The notes under the pieces are model-generated. The model made no database searches and was not told the DNA's origin. It saw nothing but the letters and a program-made list of their open reading frames with translations. From positions 248,001 to 312,000 of the forward strand of contig JADKKQ010000003.1 in NCBI GenBank assembly GCA_016720425.1: a stretch of DNA of 64,000 nucleotides. Direction: 5' to 3'. Numbering within the stretch: position 1 is the stretch's first letter; each line of letters begins with the position of its first letter. Source of the DNA: Betaproteobacteria bacterium. Its GTDB lineage: Bacteria; Pseudomonadota; Gammaproteobacteria; Burkholderiales; Casimicrobiaceae. Of this stretch, positions 53,724-62,592 are shown in pieces. The position numbers were made by a program, and so were the translations under genes.

Positions 53724-54761
53724 TCAGCCGGCGGGATTGGGGTAGCGCTGCTGCAGTTGCGCGATCTCGGCCAGCGTCGCCGCATCGAGATCGGTGGTGG
53801 CGGCGGCGATGTCCTCGTCGAGTTGCGCGACCGACGTCGCCCCCAGGATCATCGCGCCCAGGTACCACCGGCTCTTCACGTAACCCAGCGCGAGCTGCAC
53901 CGGCGAGAGGCCGCACCGCCGCGCCAGCGCCGCGTACGCCGCCGCGGCCTCCTCGACGATCGGCTTGCGAAAGCGCAGGCCGACGCCCTCGAACAGCGCA
54001 TAGCGCGAGCCCGCAGGCCGGGCGCCAGCGGCGTACTTGCCGGTCAGCATGCCCCCCGCCAGCGGGCTGTAGGCGAGCAGCGACATGCGCTCGCGGTGGA
54101 GCACTTCGGCGAGATCGGCGTCGACGCCGCGGCAGACGAGGCTGTAGCTGTTCTGCAGCGTCACCGGTCCCGGGACGCCCAGTTCGCGCGCCACGCGGCG
54201 GAACTCGCAGACGCCCCACGCCGTCTCGTTCGACAGCCCGTAGTGCCTGATCCTGCCGGCGCGGATCAGCGCCGCCATCGCCTCGACCTGCTCCGCGATC
54301 CCGGGGCCCTCGCGTTCCTTCGTCGGGTCGAACTCGGTGGCGCCGAAGAGCGGCACGTTGCGCTGCGGCCAGTGGATCTGGAAGAGATCGATGGTATCGG
54401 TCTGCAGCCGGTCGAGGCTCGTCTGCGCCGCCTCGGCGATGATCTCGCGCGTGAGGTCGTTGCGCCCGTCGCGGATCCAGTCCCGCCGACCCGGTCCGGC
54501 CACCTTGGTCGCGATCACCAGGTCCTGCCTGCGCTGCCGCGCGAGCCAGGAGCCGAGGATCGTCTCGGTGCGACCCTGCGTGCTCGCCATCGGCGGCACC
54601 GGGTACATCTCGGCGGTGTCGATGAAATTGACGCCGCGCGCGACCGCCAGATCGAGTTGCGCGTGCGCGTCGGCCTCGCTGTTCTGCTCGCCCCAGGTCA
54701 TCGTGCCGAGGCAGACTTCGGACACGGTGAGGTCGGTGCCGGGCAGCGTGCGCGTCTTCAT
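53724..54761 (-). CDS. Aldo/keto reductase (Tas-like)
   Basis: 345 residues. The AKR barrel has the catalytic Asp and Tyr in FIDTAEMYPVPP, Lys in IATKVAG and His in FQIHWPQR, with the NADPH-binding C-terminal segment GATSVAQLDEDI. The MYPVPP and GRTETILGSWLA patterns match E. coli Tas. It reduces aldehydes or ketones with NADPH in the cytoplasm. ATG 54761 preferred over 54824. It follows the decarboxylase operon by 120 bp; a functional link is not evident. Confidence 0.9.
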   Translation of the reverse strand: MKTRTLPGTDLTVSEVCLGTMTWGEQNSEADAHAQLDLAVARGVNFIDTAEMYPVPPMASTQGRTETILGSWLARQRRQDLVIATKVAGPGRRDWIRDGRNDLTREIIAEAAQTSLDRLQTDTIDLFQIHWPQRNVPLFGATEFDPTKEREGPGIAEQVEAMAALIRAGRIRHYGLSNETAWGVCEFRRVARELGVPGPVTLQNSYSLVCRGVDADLAEVLHRERMSLLAYSPLAGGMLTGKYAAGARPAGSRYALFEGVGLRFRKPIVEEAAAAYAALARRCGLSPVQLALGYVKSRWYLGAMILGATSVAQLDEDIAAATTDLDAATLAEIAQLQQRYPNPAG

Positions 54762-54881
54762 CAAAGGCCCGATCCGAAACGAAGACAGCCAGCCATCATC
54801 ACCATTCCCATCCCGGGGCGGCACCGCCCGTCGGTCGCTCCGCGGCCCGCCCCGGCCTGCCGGCGGCGCCGGTTCAGGCCG

Positions 54882-56006
54882 TCACTTCGCGCCCATCAGC
54901 GCGAGCAGCACGCCGCCGGCAACCACGCTCGCGACCTGCCCCGCCGCATTGGCGCCCATCGCGTGCATCAGCACGAAGTTCTCGAAATCCTCCTTCTGGG
55001 CCACGCGCTGGACGACGCGGGCGGCCATCGGAAACGCGCTGATGCCGGCCGCGCCGATGAGCGGATTGAACTTGCCGCCGGAGAGGAGGTTCAGGACCTT
55101 GCCGAACAGGATCCCGGCCGCGGTGTCGAGCGCGAAGGCGAAGATCCCCAGCACCAGGATGGCGAGCGTGCTCAGCTTGAGGAAATCCGCGCCGACCATC
55201 GTCGAGCCGATCGCGAGGCCGAGGAACAGCGTGACGATGTTGGCGATCTCCTGCGACGACGCCTTGGTCAGCCGCTCCACCGCGCCCGACTCCTTCATCA
55301 GGTTGCCCAGCATCAGCATGCCGATCAGCGGCGTGGCGAAGGGCACCAGCGTGCCGACGACGACGGTGACGACGATCGGGAAGATGATGCGCGTGCGGCG
55401 GCTGATCTTGCGCTGGCTGTACTCCATCCGGATCGCGCGTTCCTTCTTGGTGGTGAGCAGATACATCATCGGCGGCATGATGACCGGCACCAGCGACATG
55501 TAGCTGTAGGCGGCGACGGTGATCGGCCCCAGCAGGTGCGGCGCGAGGATCCCGCTGACGTAGATGGACGTCGGCCCGTCGATGGCGCCGATGATGCCGA
55601 TCGACGCCGCCTCCTCGCGCGAAAAGCCGAACAGCAGCGCCGCGAGCAGCGTCAGAAAGATCCCGAACTGACCCGCCGCGCCGAGCAGCACCATCCGCGG
55701 ATTCTCGAGCAGCGGCCCGAAGTCGGTGAGCGCGCCGATGCCGATGAAGATCAGCAGCGGGAAGAGCTCGTTGCCGATGCCCGCGTGGTAGAGGATCTTC
55801 AGCATCCCCTCGTCGGCGATCAGCGGCGAGAGCGGCAGGTTGGCGAGCATGCAGCCGGCGCCGATCGGCACCAGCAGCAGCGGCTCGTAGTCCTTGACGA
55901 TGCCGAGGTAGAGCAGCACGAAGGCGACCAGGATCATGATCACCGACTGCAGGGAGACGTTCGCCACCCCCTGGAGCAGCAGGTGGAAGGTGTCGGCGCT
56001 GATCAT
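54882..56006 (-). CDS. mmdB: Sodium-pumping decarboxylase beta subunit (OadB/MmdB)
   Basis: 374 residues, highly hydrophobic with about nine helices plus two re-entrant parts. IGIIGAIDGPTSIYV carries the Asp essential for sodium transport in OadB, and GKFNPLIGAAGISAFPMAARV is the second ion region. The subunit decarboxylates carboxybiotin and pumps sodium outward. Five bp after the biotin carrier gene. Confidence 0.94.
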   Translation of the reverse strand: MISADTFHLLLQGVANVSLQSVIMILVAFVLLYLGIVKDYEPLLLVPIGAGCMLANLPLSPLIADEGMLKILYHAGIGNELFPLLIFIGIGALTDFGPLLENPRMVLLGAAGQFGIFLTLLAALLFGFSREEAASIGIIGAIDGPTSIYVSGILAPHLLGPITVAAYSYMSLVPVIMPPMMYLLTTKKERAIRMEYSQRKISRRTRIIFPIVVTVVVGTLVPFATPLIGMLMLGNLMKESGAVERLTKASSQEIANIVTLFLGLAIGSTMVGADFLKLSTLAILVLGIFAFALDTAAGILFGKVLNLLSGGKFNPLIGAAGISAFPMAARVVQRVAQKEDFENFVLMHAMGANAAGQVASVVAGGVLLALMGAK

Positions 56007-56011
56007 CGCGG

Positions 56012-56518
56012 TCAGCCTTCCTTGAAGCGGACGATCGGGTCGCCGTGGCCGACCGCCTGCCCGGCGGCCACGCAGACCTCGGCGATGGTGCCCGCGCGCG
56101 GAGCCTTGATGATGTTGTTCATCTTCATCGCCTCGAGCGTGGCGATCGGCTGGCCGCGCTCGACGGTGTCGCCGACCGCGACCGCGACGTCGAGGATGAC
56201 GCCCGGCATCGGCGCGTTGAGCGCGCCCGTGCCGCCGCCACCGGCCGCCTTGCGCGGCGCGATCGCGGCGCGCGGCGCCGGCGCGGCCTCCCCCGCCGGC
56301 CTGGCGACCGCGGGCGAGGGCAAGACCGCCGCGCGCACGCCTGCGGCGCGTCCCGGGGACATCGCCGGGGTGATCGTCGCGTCGGGCAGCTCCTCGTCGC
56401 CGGTCAGCGTCACGTCGTAGGCCTCGCCCCCGACGATCACCTCGAACCGGTCGGCGTCGATTTCCTGGACGTCGAGGTCGAACTCCCGGTCGCGGATCCT
56501 GAGCGTGTAGCGTCGCAT
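56012..56518 (-). CDS. mmdC: Biotin carboxyl carrier subunit
   Basis: 168 residues. The C-terminal biotinyl domain has NAPMPGVILDVAVAVGDTVERGQPIATLEAMKMNNIIKAP; Lys in EAMKM is the biotin site. The N-terminal 70 residues form a beta-rich domain, and an Ala/Pro linker joins them. It shuttles CO2 from the carboxyltransferase to the membrane beta subunit. Confidence 0.94.
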   Translation of the reverse strand: MRRYTLRIRDREFDLDVQEIDADRFEVIVGGEAYDVTLTGDEELPDATITPAMSPGRAAGVRAAVLPSPAVARPAGEAAPAPRAAIAPRKAAGGGGTGALNAPMPGVILDVAVAVGDTVERGQPIATLEAMKMNNIIKAPRAGTIAEVCVAAGQAVGHGDPIVRFKEG

Positions 56519-56621
56519 TTCCTCACTCCCTGCAGGCGCCGCAACGGCAGCGCCGGGTTTCGACGGGTTCGGGGCCGCAGCGGCGCCCCTCCTGTGCCTC
56601 GATGGTGGAGCCGGTCGGCCG

Positions 56622-57026
56622 CTAGCGCGGGCGTCGCTCCCAGACGTGGTTCTGCCGCGAGCGCCCGCTCGCCACCCAGCGCGACGCGTACAGCAGGCTG
56701 CCGGGCCAGTAGCTGCGCATCGCCGGCGCCGCCTGCGCGCGGCGCACCTCCTTGTGCCGCAGCGTCGCCACCAGGATCGCCGCGAGCAGGTCGGCGTCCA
56801 TGCCGTCGACGCTGGCGACGGTCGCGCCGGGCGGGGGCGTGTCCGCCGTCTCCGGCCCGACCGCTTCCGGCGGCGTGGCCGCGGTCGCCTTCCCGGCGCC
56901 GACCGCCGCCGGCTCGCTGTCGAAGCGCAGCACGATGACCAGCATCGCCCAGAGCAGCGCGAGCAGGCCGAACACCAGGCCCATGCCCAGCATCGTCATC
57001 TGCAAACCCCAACCCAGGTTGTTCAC
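56622..57026 (-). CDS. mmdD: Sodium-pumping decarboxylase gamma/delta subunit (OadG/MmdD)
   Basis: 134 residues. One N-terminal membrane helix (LQMTMLGMGLVFGLLALLWAMLVIVL) is typical of OadG, followed by a Pro/Ala-rich cytoplasmic tail. The last 50 residues (LAAILVATLRHKEVRR ... SLLYASRW) form a helix and tail seen in several MmdD proteins. It holds the complex together at the membrane. Located between the carboxyltransferase and carrier genes. Confidence 0.85.
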   Translation of the reverse strand: MNNLGWGLQMTMLGMGLVFGLLALLWAMLVIVLRFDSEPAAVGAGKATAATPPEAVGPETADTPPPGATVASVDGMDADLLAAILVATLRHKEVRRAQAAPAMRSYWPGSLLYASRWVASGRSRQNHVWERRPR

Positions 57027-57111
57027 CGTGGCACCTCCGTGGCAGGTTCGGATCCGCGCGCTGGCCGCGGCGTCCGGCGGGCCGCCGGGCGCACGCCGTC
57101 GCGCGCAGTGG

Positions 57112-58668
57112 TCAGGACGGCACCAGGCCGTGCTTCTTGGGCGGGTTCTGCTGCACCTTGGTGCGCAGCACCTCGAGCGCGCGGATCAGGCGCGGCCGCG
57201 TCTCGCGCGGCTCGATCACCTCGTCGATCTGGCCGACGTCGGCGGCGCGGTAGGGATTGAAGAACTTCTCGCGGTAGTAGGCGATCAGCTCGCGTTCCTT
57301 CGCCGCGGAATCGGGGGCATTCTTCACGTCGTCGCGGTAGAGCACCCGCACCGCGGCCTCGGCGCCCATCACGGCGACCTGTGCGGTCGGCCACGCGAAC
57401 GTGAGATCGGTGCGCATCTGCTTGGAGCTCATCGCCACGTAGGCGCCGCCCATCGCCTTGCGGGTGACGATCGAGATCTTGGGCACCGTCGACTCGCAGT
57501 AGGCGTAGATGATCTTGGCCCCGTGCCGGATGACGCCGCCGAATTCCTGGTCAGTGCCCGGCAGGAATCCCGGGCAGTCGACGAAGGTGATCACCGGCAC
57601 GTTGTAGGCGTCGCAGGTGCGGATGAAGCGCGAGATCTTGTCGCTGGCGTCGATGTTGAGCGCGCCGGACATGTAGGCGGGCTGGTTGGCGACGATGCCG
57701 ATCGAATAGCCGTCGAGGCGGGCGAAGCCGACGACCGCGTTCGGAGCGAAATCGGGATGGATCTCGAGGAAGCTGTCGCGGTCGAAGATCATCGCGATCG
57801 CGACCCGCATGTCGTAGGGCTCGTTCTCGTTGTCCGGGATCAGCGCGTTGAGCGCCTCGTCCTCGCGATCGGGCGAGTCGTAGGGGGCGACCTGCGGCGG
57901 GTCCTCGTTGTTGTTCTGCGGCAGGTAGCCCAGCAGGCGCTTGACCAGCTCCAGCGCCGCGGCCTCGCTCTGCGCCGCGAGGTGCGCGACGCCGCTGCGG
58001 TGCATGTGCACCTCGGCGCCGCCGAGGCTCTGCGCGGTGACGTCCTCGCCGGTCACCGCCTTGATGACGTCGGGGCCGGTCAGGAACATCGAACTGCCCT
58101 CCGACATGATGACGAAGTCGGTCAGCGCCGGCGAATAGACCGCGCCGCCGGCGCAGGGGCCGAGGATCAGCGATATCTGCGGAATGACCCCCGAGGCCAT
58201 CACGTTGCGGACGAACACCTCGCCGTAGGCCGCGAGGCTGCGCACGCCTTCCTGGATCCGCGCGCCGCCCGAATCGTTGAGCCCGATCAGCGGGATGCCC
58301 GCCGCGAGCGCGAGGTCCTGGATGCGGCAGATCTTGTTCGCCTGCACCTCGGAAAACGACCCGCCGAGCACCGTGAAGTCCTGCGCGAACACGGCGACGC
58401 GCCGCCCGCTGACCTTGCCGAAGCCGGCGACCAGCCCGTCGCCGGGGTAGCGCTGGTCGGCCAGCCCGAACTCGGTGACGTTGTGCGTGGCGAGCGCGCC
58501 GAACTCCTGGAACGAGCCCTCGTCCAGCAGCAGCGCCAGCCGCTCGCGCGCCGTCAGCTTGCCGCGCGCGTGCTGTTGCTCGATCCGCTTCCGGCCGCCC
58601 CCCAGCACCGCGCGCCCGCGCATTTCGCGCAGCGCCGCGAGGTGATCGTGTTTGCCATCCTCCGCCAT
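57112..58668 (-). CDS. mmdA: Acyl-CoA carboxyltransferase / methylmalonyl-CoA decarboxylase alpha subunit
   Basis: 518 residues of the PccB/MmdA crotonase-like carboxyltransferase family. Oxyanion-hole glycines lie in LNDSGGARIQEGVRSL and in SIVTRKAMGGAYVAMSSK; other hallmarks are GPCAGGAVYSPALTDF and DCPGFLPGTDQEFGGVIRHGAK. It moves the carboxyl group of an acyl-CoA to biotin. Gene order alpha, delta (OadG), carrier, beta matches sodium-translocating methylmalonyl-CoA decarboxylases. Absence of a biotin carboxylase gene supports decarboxylation, not carboxylation. Glutaconyl- or malonyl-CoA are alternatives. Confidence 0.88.
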   Translation of the reverse strand: MAEDGKHDHLAALREMRGRAVLGGGRKRIEQQHARGKLTARERLALLLDEGSFQEFGALATHNVTEFGLADQRYPGDGLVAGFGKVSGRRVAVFAQDFTVLGGSFSEVQANKICRIQDLALAAGIPLIGLNDSGGARIQEGVRSLAAYGEVFVRNVMASGVIPQISLILGPCAGGAVYSPALTDFVIMSEGSSMFLTGPDVIKAVTGEDVTAQSLGGAEVHMHRSGVAHLAAQSEAAALELVKRLLGYLPQNNNEDPPQVAPYDSPDREDEALNALIPDNENEPYDMRVAIAMIFDRDSFLEIHPDFAPNAVVGFARLDGYSIGIVANQPAYMSGALNIDASDKISRFIRTCDAYNVPVITFVDCPGFLPGTDQEFGGVIRHGAKIIYAYCESTVPKISIVTRKAMGGAYVAMSSKQMRTDLTFAWPTAQVAVMGAEAAVRVLYRDDVKNAPDSAAKERELIAYYREKFFNPYRAADVGQIDEVIEPRETRPRLIRALEVLRTKVQQNPPKKHGLVPS

Positions 58669-58871
58669 CGTGCTCCTCCCCCCAAAGACGAAGCGCAGTA
58701 TAGACAGGACTGGGGCCCGCCGTCACCCGAGTCAGATCAAGGAAGTGCCAGAATCGTGCCGCCCGGCACCCCGAAGGCAGCCCGTTCGGCAGCTCGTTTG
58801 CGACGCATTGCCGCAGCGCGCGCGGCGATGAACGGGCGGCATGCGCCCGCTTTTTCGCTTCCGGTCGTGCG

Positions 58872-59711
58872 ATGATCCGCCCTGTGTTTCGGTACCGCTT
58901 CGTCTTCGTGCTGTTCGTCGCGCTCGTCGCCGCGCCGGCGCCGCGGGCCGTCGCCGCGCCCGACCCCCCGGACCGCGCGGGCATCGCGATCGAACAGGGC
59001 GAACTGGCGTCGATCAGCGGTTGCCGGAACAGCTACACGCTGTTTCGCCCGGCGCGCCCGACGACCGGCCTGACGGCGCTGCTCGTCCCCGGGTTCATGC
59101 GCGATCGCGACCGGATGCGCGGCTGGGCCGACGAGATCGCGGGGCGCGGCATGGCGGCGGTGACGATGGACTTCTGCCAGCCGACGGCGTTCGACGGCCG
59201 GCACGCCGAGAACGCGCGCGACATGATCGCCGTGCGCGCGGCACTCGGCGTCGACCGCGTCGTCTACGTCGGGCATTCGGCCGGCGGTCTCGCGTCGCTG
59301 CTCGCGGCCGCCGACGATGCCGCCGCGCGCGGCATGGTGCTGCTCGACCCGGTGGATTTCGGCGACCTGGCCGAGGACGCCGCGACGCGAGCGACGGTGC
59401 CGGCGCTGGTGCTGCTCGCCAAGCCGGGCGTCTGCAATCTTCTTCGCAACATCCGGCACGCCCTGCCGCGCCTTGCCCAGGCGACGACGGTGTCGATCGA
59501 CGCGGCGACGCATTGCGATTTCGAGTGGCCCTCCGACCGGCTTTGTCGCGCCGCCTGCGATTTCGGCGGCCCGGCGCGAGAGCAGCGGATCGAGTCGGAG
59601 CAGCGGATCCGTGCGCTGGTCCTCGATTTCCTCGACACGCTGCGCGCCGTCGCCGACGACGAACGGCCGCCGGTCGCGGTCGGCCGCCGGGTTAGCTCGC
59701 CGGCACCATGA
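58872..59711 (+). CDS. Secreted alpha/beta hydrolase
   Basis: 279 residues with a signal peptide (YRFVFVLFVALVAAPAPRAVAA, to about residue 28). Fold elements TALLVPGFMRDRD (oxyanion region), VVYVGHSAGGLASLL with the nucleophile Ser in GHSAGG, and a late His in DAATHCDFEWPS. Several Cys residues (for example SGCRNS, FCQP, GVCN, RLCRAAC) suggest periplasmic disulfides. Substrate unknown; esterase or lipase-like activity is expected. The stop overlaps the convergent Vgb-like gene by 20 bp. Confidence 0.82.
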   Translation: MIRPVFRYRFVFVLFVALVAAPAPRAVAAPDPPDRAGIAIEQGELASISGCRNSYTLFRPARPTTGLTALLVPGFMRDRDRMRGWADEIAGRGMAAVTMDFCQPTAFDGRHAENARDMIAVRAALGVDRVVYVGHSAGGLASLLAAADDAAARGMVLLDPVDFGDLAEDAATRATVPALVLLAKPGVCNLLRNIRHALPRLAQATTVSIDAATHCDFEWPSDRLCRAACDFGGPAREQRIESEQRIRALVLDFLDTLRAVADDERPPVAVGRRVSSPAP

Positions 59712-60654
59712 CCAGGCGGTCGGTGCCCGACTCGGCCCCCCAGGCCTCGCCCTTGCGCCCCAGCATCTGCCGCACGTTGGCGCCGTCCCGATTCGACGGA
59801 TAGGGGGTGAACTTCTCGGTCGCGGGATCGAAGCGGACGATGGCGTTGCCGATCCACTCGGTCAGCCAGACGACGTCGTCGGGATCGACCCACACCGAGT
59901 AGACGCGGGCGCTGCCGGGCAGCCGCCACTCCTTCCAGCTGCGCGTCGCCGGGTCGTAGCGCCCGACGTGGCCGGTGTTCCAGTAGCTGACCCAGATCCG
60001 GCCGCGCGAATCCGACCAGACGCGGCGCGCGCCCTGCTGCGCCGTCGGCGGCGCGACCACCGTCGCCCGGCCGGTGTCGACGTCGATCTGCGCGATGTGG
60101 CTGCCGGCCAGCGAGCAGTACCAGACGTCGCCGGCCGGCGTGGTGGTGATGCCGTAGGGGCCTCGCCCGCCCGGCGCCGGCCAGACCCTCACCGTGCCGG
60201 TCGCGGGATCGAGTCGACCGTAGATTCCGCTCTGGCCGGTGAACCACAGCCGCCCGCGCCGATCGAAGGTTGCGGTGTTGAGGTTCGCGTTGCCGGCGTC
60301 GGCGGGCAACGGCCACTCGGTCAGCTTGCGGGTGGCCGGATCGAAGCGGATCAGCGCGTTGCGGCCGCTGTCGGTGATCCACGCCGCTCCATCGGGCCCG
60401 ACGATCACGCCGTGCGGCGACGAGCGGGCGCCGAGCGGGACCTCGTCGATGCGGCCGGATTTCGGGTCGAGGATCCCGAGCTTGCCCGCGTGTTGCGCCG
60501 TGTAGTAGACGGGGCCGCCGGGCGCGGGATCGGCGGCCACGTCGTGCGGATGACTGCCCTTCGGCACGTCGTAGTAGACCGGTGCGGCGGCCAGCGCCTG
60601 CGCGCAGGCCGCAACGAGCAGCAACAACGACAGCAACGGCGAGCGGAGGCGCAT
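59692..60654 (-). CDS. Vgb-like (streptogramin lyase family) beta-propeller protein
   Basis: 320 residues with a signal peptide (LLSLLLLVAACAQALAA). The rest is a series of about 40-residue propeller repeats, each with a W-x-T/D and GRI-like strand, for example VGPDGAAWITDSGRNALIRFDPATRKL and TPAGDVWYCSLAGSHIAQIDVDTG. This is the Vgb fold. Most proteobacterial members are periplasmic and not known to act on streptogramins, so antibiotic resistance should not be assumed. A Cys in the signal (VAACAQ) could be a weak lipobox. Confidence 0.85.
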   Translation of the reverse strand: MRLRSPLLSLLLLVAACAQALAAAPVYYDVPKGSHPHDVAADPAPGGPVYYTAQHAGKLGILDPKSGRIDEVPLGARSSPHGVIVGPDGAAWITDSGRNALIRFDPATRKLTEWPLPADAGNANLNTATFDRRGRLWFTGQSGIYGRLDPATGTVRVWPAPGGRGPYGITTTPAGDVWYCSLAGSHIAQIDVDTGRATVVAPPTAQQGARRVWSDSRGRIWVSYWNTGHVGRYDPATRSWKEWRLPGSARVYSVWVDPDDVVWLTEWIGNAIVRFDPATEKFTPYPSNRDGANVRQMLGRKGEAWGAESGTDRLVMVPAS

Positions 60655-60764
60655 CGTCGGCTCCCGGGTCCGGTGGAACGAACGGCAAGCTTACCCGCAG
60701 CGGCGCGGGCCGGCGAGGACGGGCCCGGGTCGCCCCGCGCCGCGCGCGCTGCCCGCCGCCGGAA

Positions 60765-62051
60765 TCAGCGTCCGAGCAGCAACCCGGGCAGCCAGGTGGT
60801 GAGCGGCGGCCAGAGCGTGATCATCGCCAGCACCGCGAACAGCGGCACCAGGAACGGCGTCACCGACCGGACGATGGCCTCGAACGGCACGTCCGCGACC
60901 TTGGCGGTGACGTAGAGGACGACGCCCACCGGCGGGGTGATGGTGCCGATCATCAGGTTCAGCACGAACACCAGCCCGAACTGCACCGGATCGATGCCCA
61001 GCGCCAGCGCCGGCGGCACCAGGATCGGAATCAGCACCAGCATCGCCGCCAGCGCCTCCATGAAGAAGCCGACCACCAGCAGCAGCACGTTGACGATCAG
61101 CAGGTACACGAGCGGATTGGTCGTCAGCGCGGTCAGCGTGGACCCGAACACCTGCGGCAGCCGCGACACCGAGATGCAGTAGCCCAGCAGCGACGCGGTC
61201 ATCACCAGCGCCATCACCACGCCGGTGGTCTCGACGGTGTCGAGGATCAGCCGCGGCAGGTCGGCGACGCGGATCTCGCGGTAGACGAACAGGCCCAGGA
61301 TCAGCGCGTAGGTGACGGCGACGGCCGCCGCCTCGGTCGGCGTGAAGATGCCGGACAGGAGCCCGCCGAACAGCACCACCGGCGCCATCAGCGCCCAGAA
61401 TGCCCGCCGGAAGGCGACCCAGAGCGCGCCCACGCCCTCGAAGGCGTGCCGCGGCAGGTTGCCGCGCATGGACAGGTGCCGGACCATCACCATCAGCGCC
61501 GCGGTCATCAGCAGCCCGGGGACGATGCCGGCGATGAACAGCGAGCCGATCGAGGTCTCGGCGGCCACGCCGTAGACGATCATCGGCAGCGACGGCGGGA
61601 CGATCGGGCCGATGGTGGCCGACGCGGCGGTGACCGCGCCCGCCGTCGCCGCGTCGTAGCCTTCCTTTTTCATCGCCTCGATCTCGACCGCGCCCATCCC
61701 CGCCGCATCGGCGACCGCGGAGCCGCTCATGCCGGCGAAGATCAGCGACCCGATGATGTTCGCCTGCGCGAGCCCGCCGTGCATCCAGCCGACCACCGCC
61801 TTGGCGAAATCGAAGATCCGGTAGGAGACGCCGGACGAGTTCATCAGGTTGCCCATCAGGATGAACAGCGGCGCGGCGAGCAGCGGGAACGAATTCGCCG
61901 CCATCGCCACCTTCTGCGGGATGACGATCCCCGGGATGCCGGCAAAGAGCAGGAAGGCGAACCCCGCCAGGCCCATCGCGGCATAGATCGCGGGGCCGGC
62001 GAACAGCGCGACGAACCAGGCGGCGAGGATCGCCAGCATCAGCGTGATCAT
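60765..62051 (-). CDS. TRAP transporter large permease DctM
   Basis: 428 residues. DctM-type segments: FAGMSGSAVADAAGMGAVEIEAMKKEGYDAATAGAVTAASATIGPIVPPSLPM and the C-terminal GTITPPVGVVLYVTAKVADV. It imports a carboxylate with sodium. The start overlaps the dctQ stop by 4 bp, showing tight coupling. Distinct from the first TRAP system at 6.3 kb. Confidence 0.94.
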   Translation of the reverse strand: MITLMLAILAAWFVALFAGPAIYAAMGLAGFAFLLFAGIPGIVIPQKVAMAANSFPLLAAPLFILMGNLMNSSGVSYRIFDFAKAVVGWMHGGLAQANIIGSLIFAGMSGSAVADAAGMGAVEIEAMKKEGYDAATAGAVTAASATIGPIVPPSLPMIVYGVAAETSIGSLFIAGIVPGLLMTAALMVMVRHLSMRGNLPRHAFEGVGALWVAFRRAFWALMAPVVLFGGLLSGIFTPTEAAAVAVTYALILGLFVYREIRVADLPRLILDTVETTGVVMALVMTASLLGYCISVSRLPQVFGSTLTALTTNPLVYLLIVNVLLLVVGFFMEALAAMLVLIPILVPPALALGIDPVQFGLVFVLNLMIGTITPPVGVVLYVTAKVADVPFEAIVRSVTPFLVPLFAVLAMITLWPPLTTWLPGLLLGR

Positions 62052-62533
62052 CGCGGCGCCTCGGGCAAGCCCCGCAACGCCCGCGCGGCGGCCATCACGT
62101 CACCGAGCGCGTGCAGCCCCACGGCGATCGCCGCCGCGGGGACGATCGCGTAGACGACACCCATGGTGAAGAACAGCGACGGCGTCTCGACGTCGGCGTT
62201 GCGCAGCGTGATGCGCACGCCGTAATGGCAGAGGATGCCGGCGAACACCACGGCGGCCAGCGCCGCGACGACGCCCAGCGCCGCACGTGCCCGCGGCGGC
62301 AGCCGCACCTGCACGGCGCTGATGGCGAGGTGGCTGCGCCGGCGCGCCGCGATCACCCAGCCGAGAAAGGCGCACCAGACGAAGAGATAGCGCGCGAGCT
62401 CGTCGCTCCAGGTCAGCGGGCTGTCGAGGAAGTAGCGAAAGAACACCTGCACGAGCACGCAGGCGAACATCCCCGAGAACGTGACGATGGCGAGCCAGTC
62501 GACGGCGCGCTCGACGCGGTGGCGTAGCGGCAT
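62048..62533 (-). CDS. TRAP transporter small permease DctQ
   Basis: 161 residues, four membrane helices, with the family segment VQVFFRYFLDSPLTWSDELARYLFVWCAFLGW. ATG at 62533 fits the family length. Overlaps dctM by 4 bp and follows dctP by 59 bp. Confidence 0.9.
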   Translation of the reverse strand: MPLRHRVERAVDWLAIVTFSGMFACVLVQVFFRYFLDSPLTWSDELARYLFVWCAFLGWVIAARRRSHLAISAVQVRLPPRARAALGVVAALAAVVFAGILCHYGVRITLRNADVETPSLFFTMGVVYAIVPAAAIAVGLHALGDVMAAARALRGLPEAPR

Positions 62534-62592
62534 AGGGGCGGCGCGACGCCCGCCCGGACGCGCAGCGGCGCCGGGCGGGCCCGCTCGTCGGA

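Noticed and set aside
59692..60654. Streptogramin B resistance gene
   Set aside because: Only the propeller fold is shared; a signal peptide and proteobacterial context argue against a resistance role.
60582..62153. Long plus-strand open frame opposite dctM of the second TRAP operon
   Set aside because: Low-complexity Arg/Gln/His/Asp sequence, no family similarity; antisense shadow of a certain gene.
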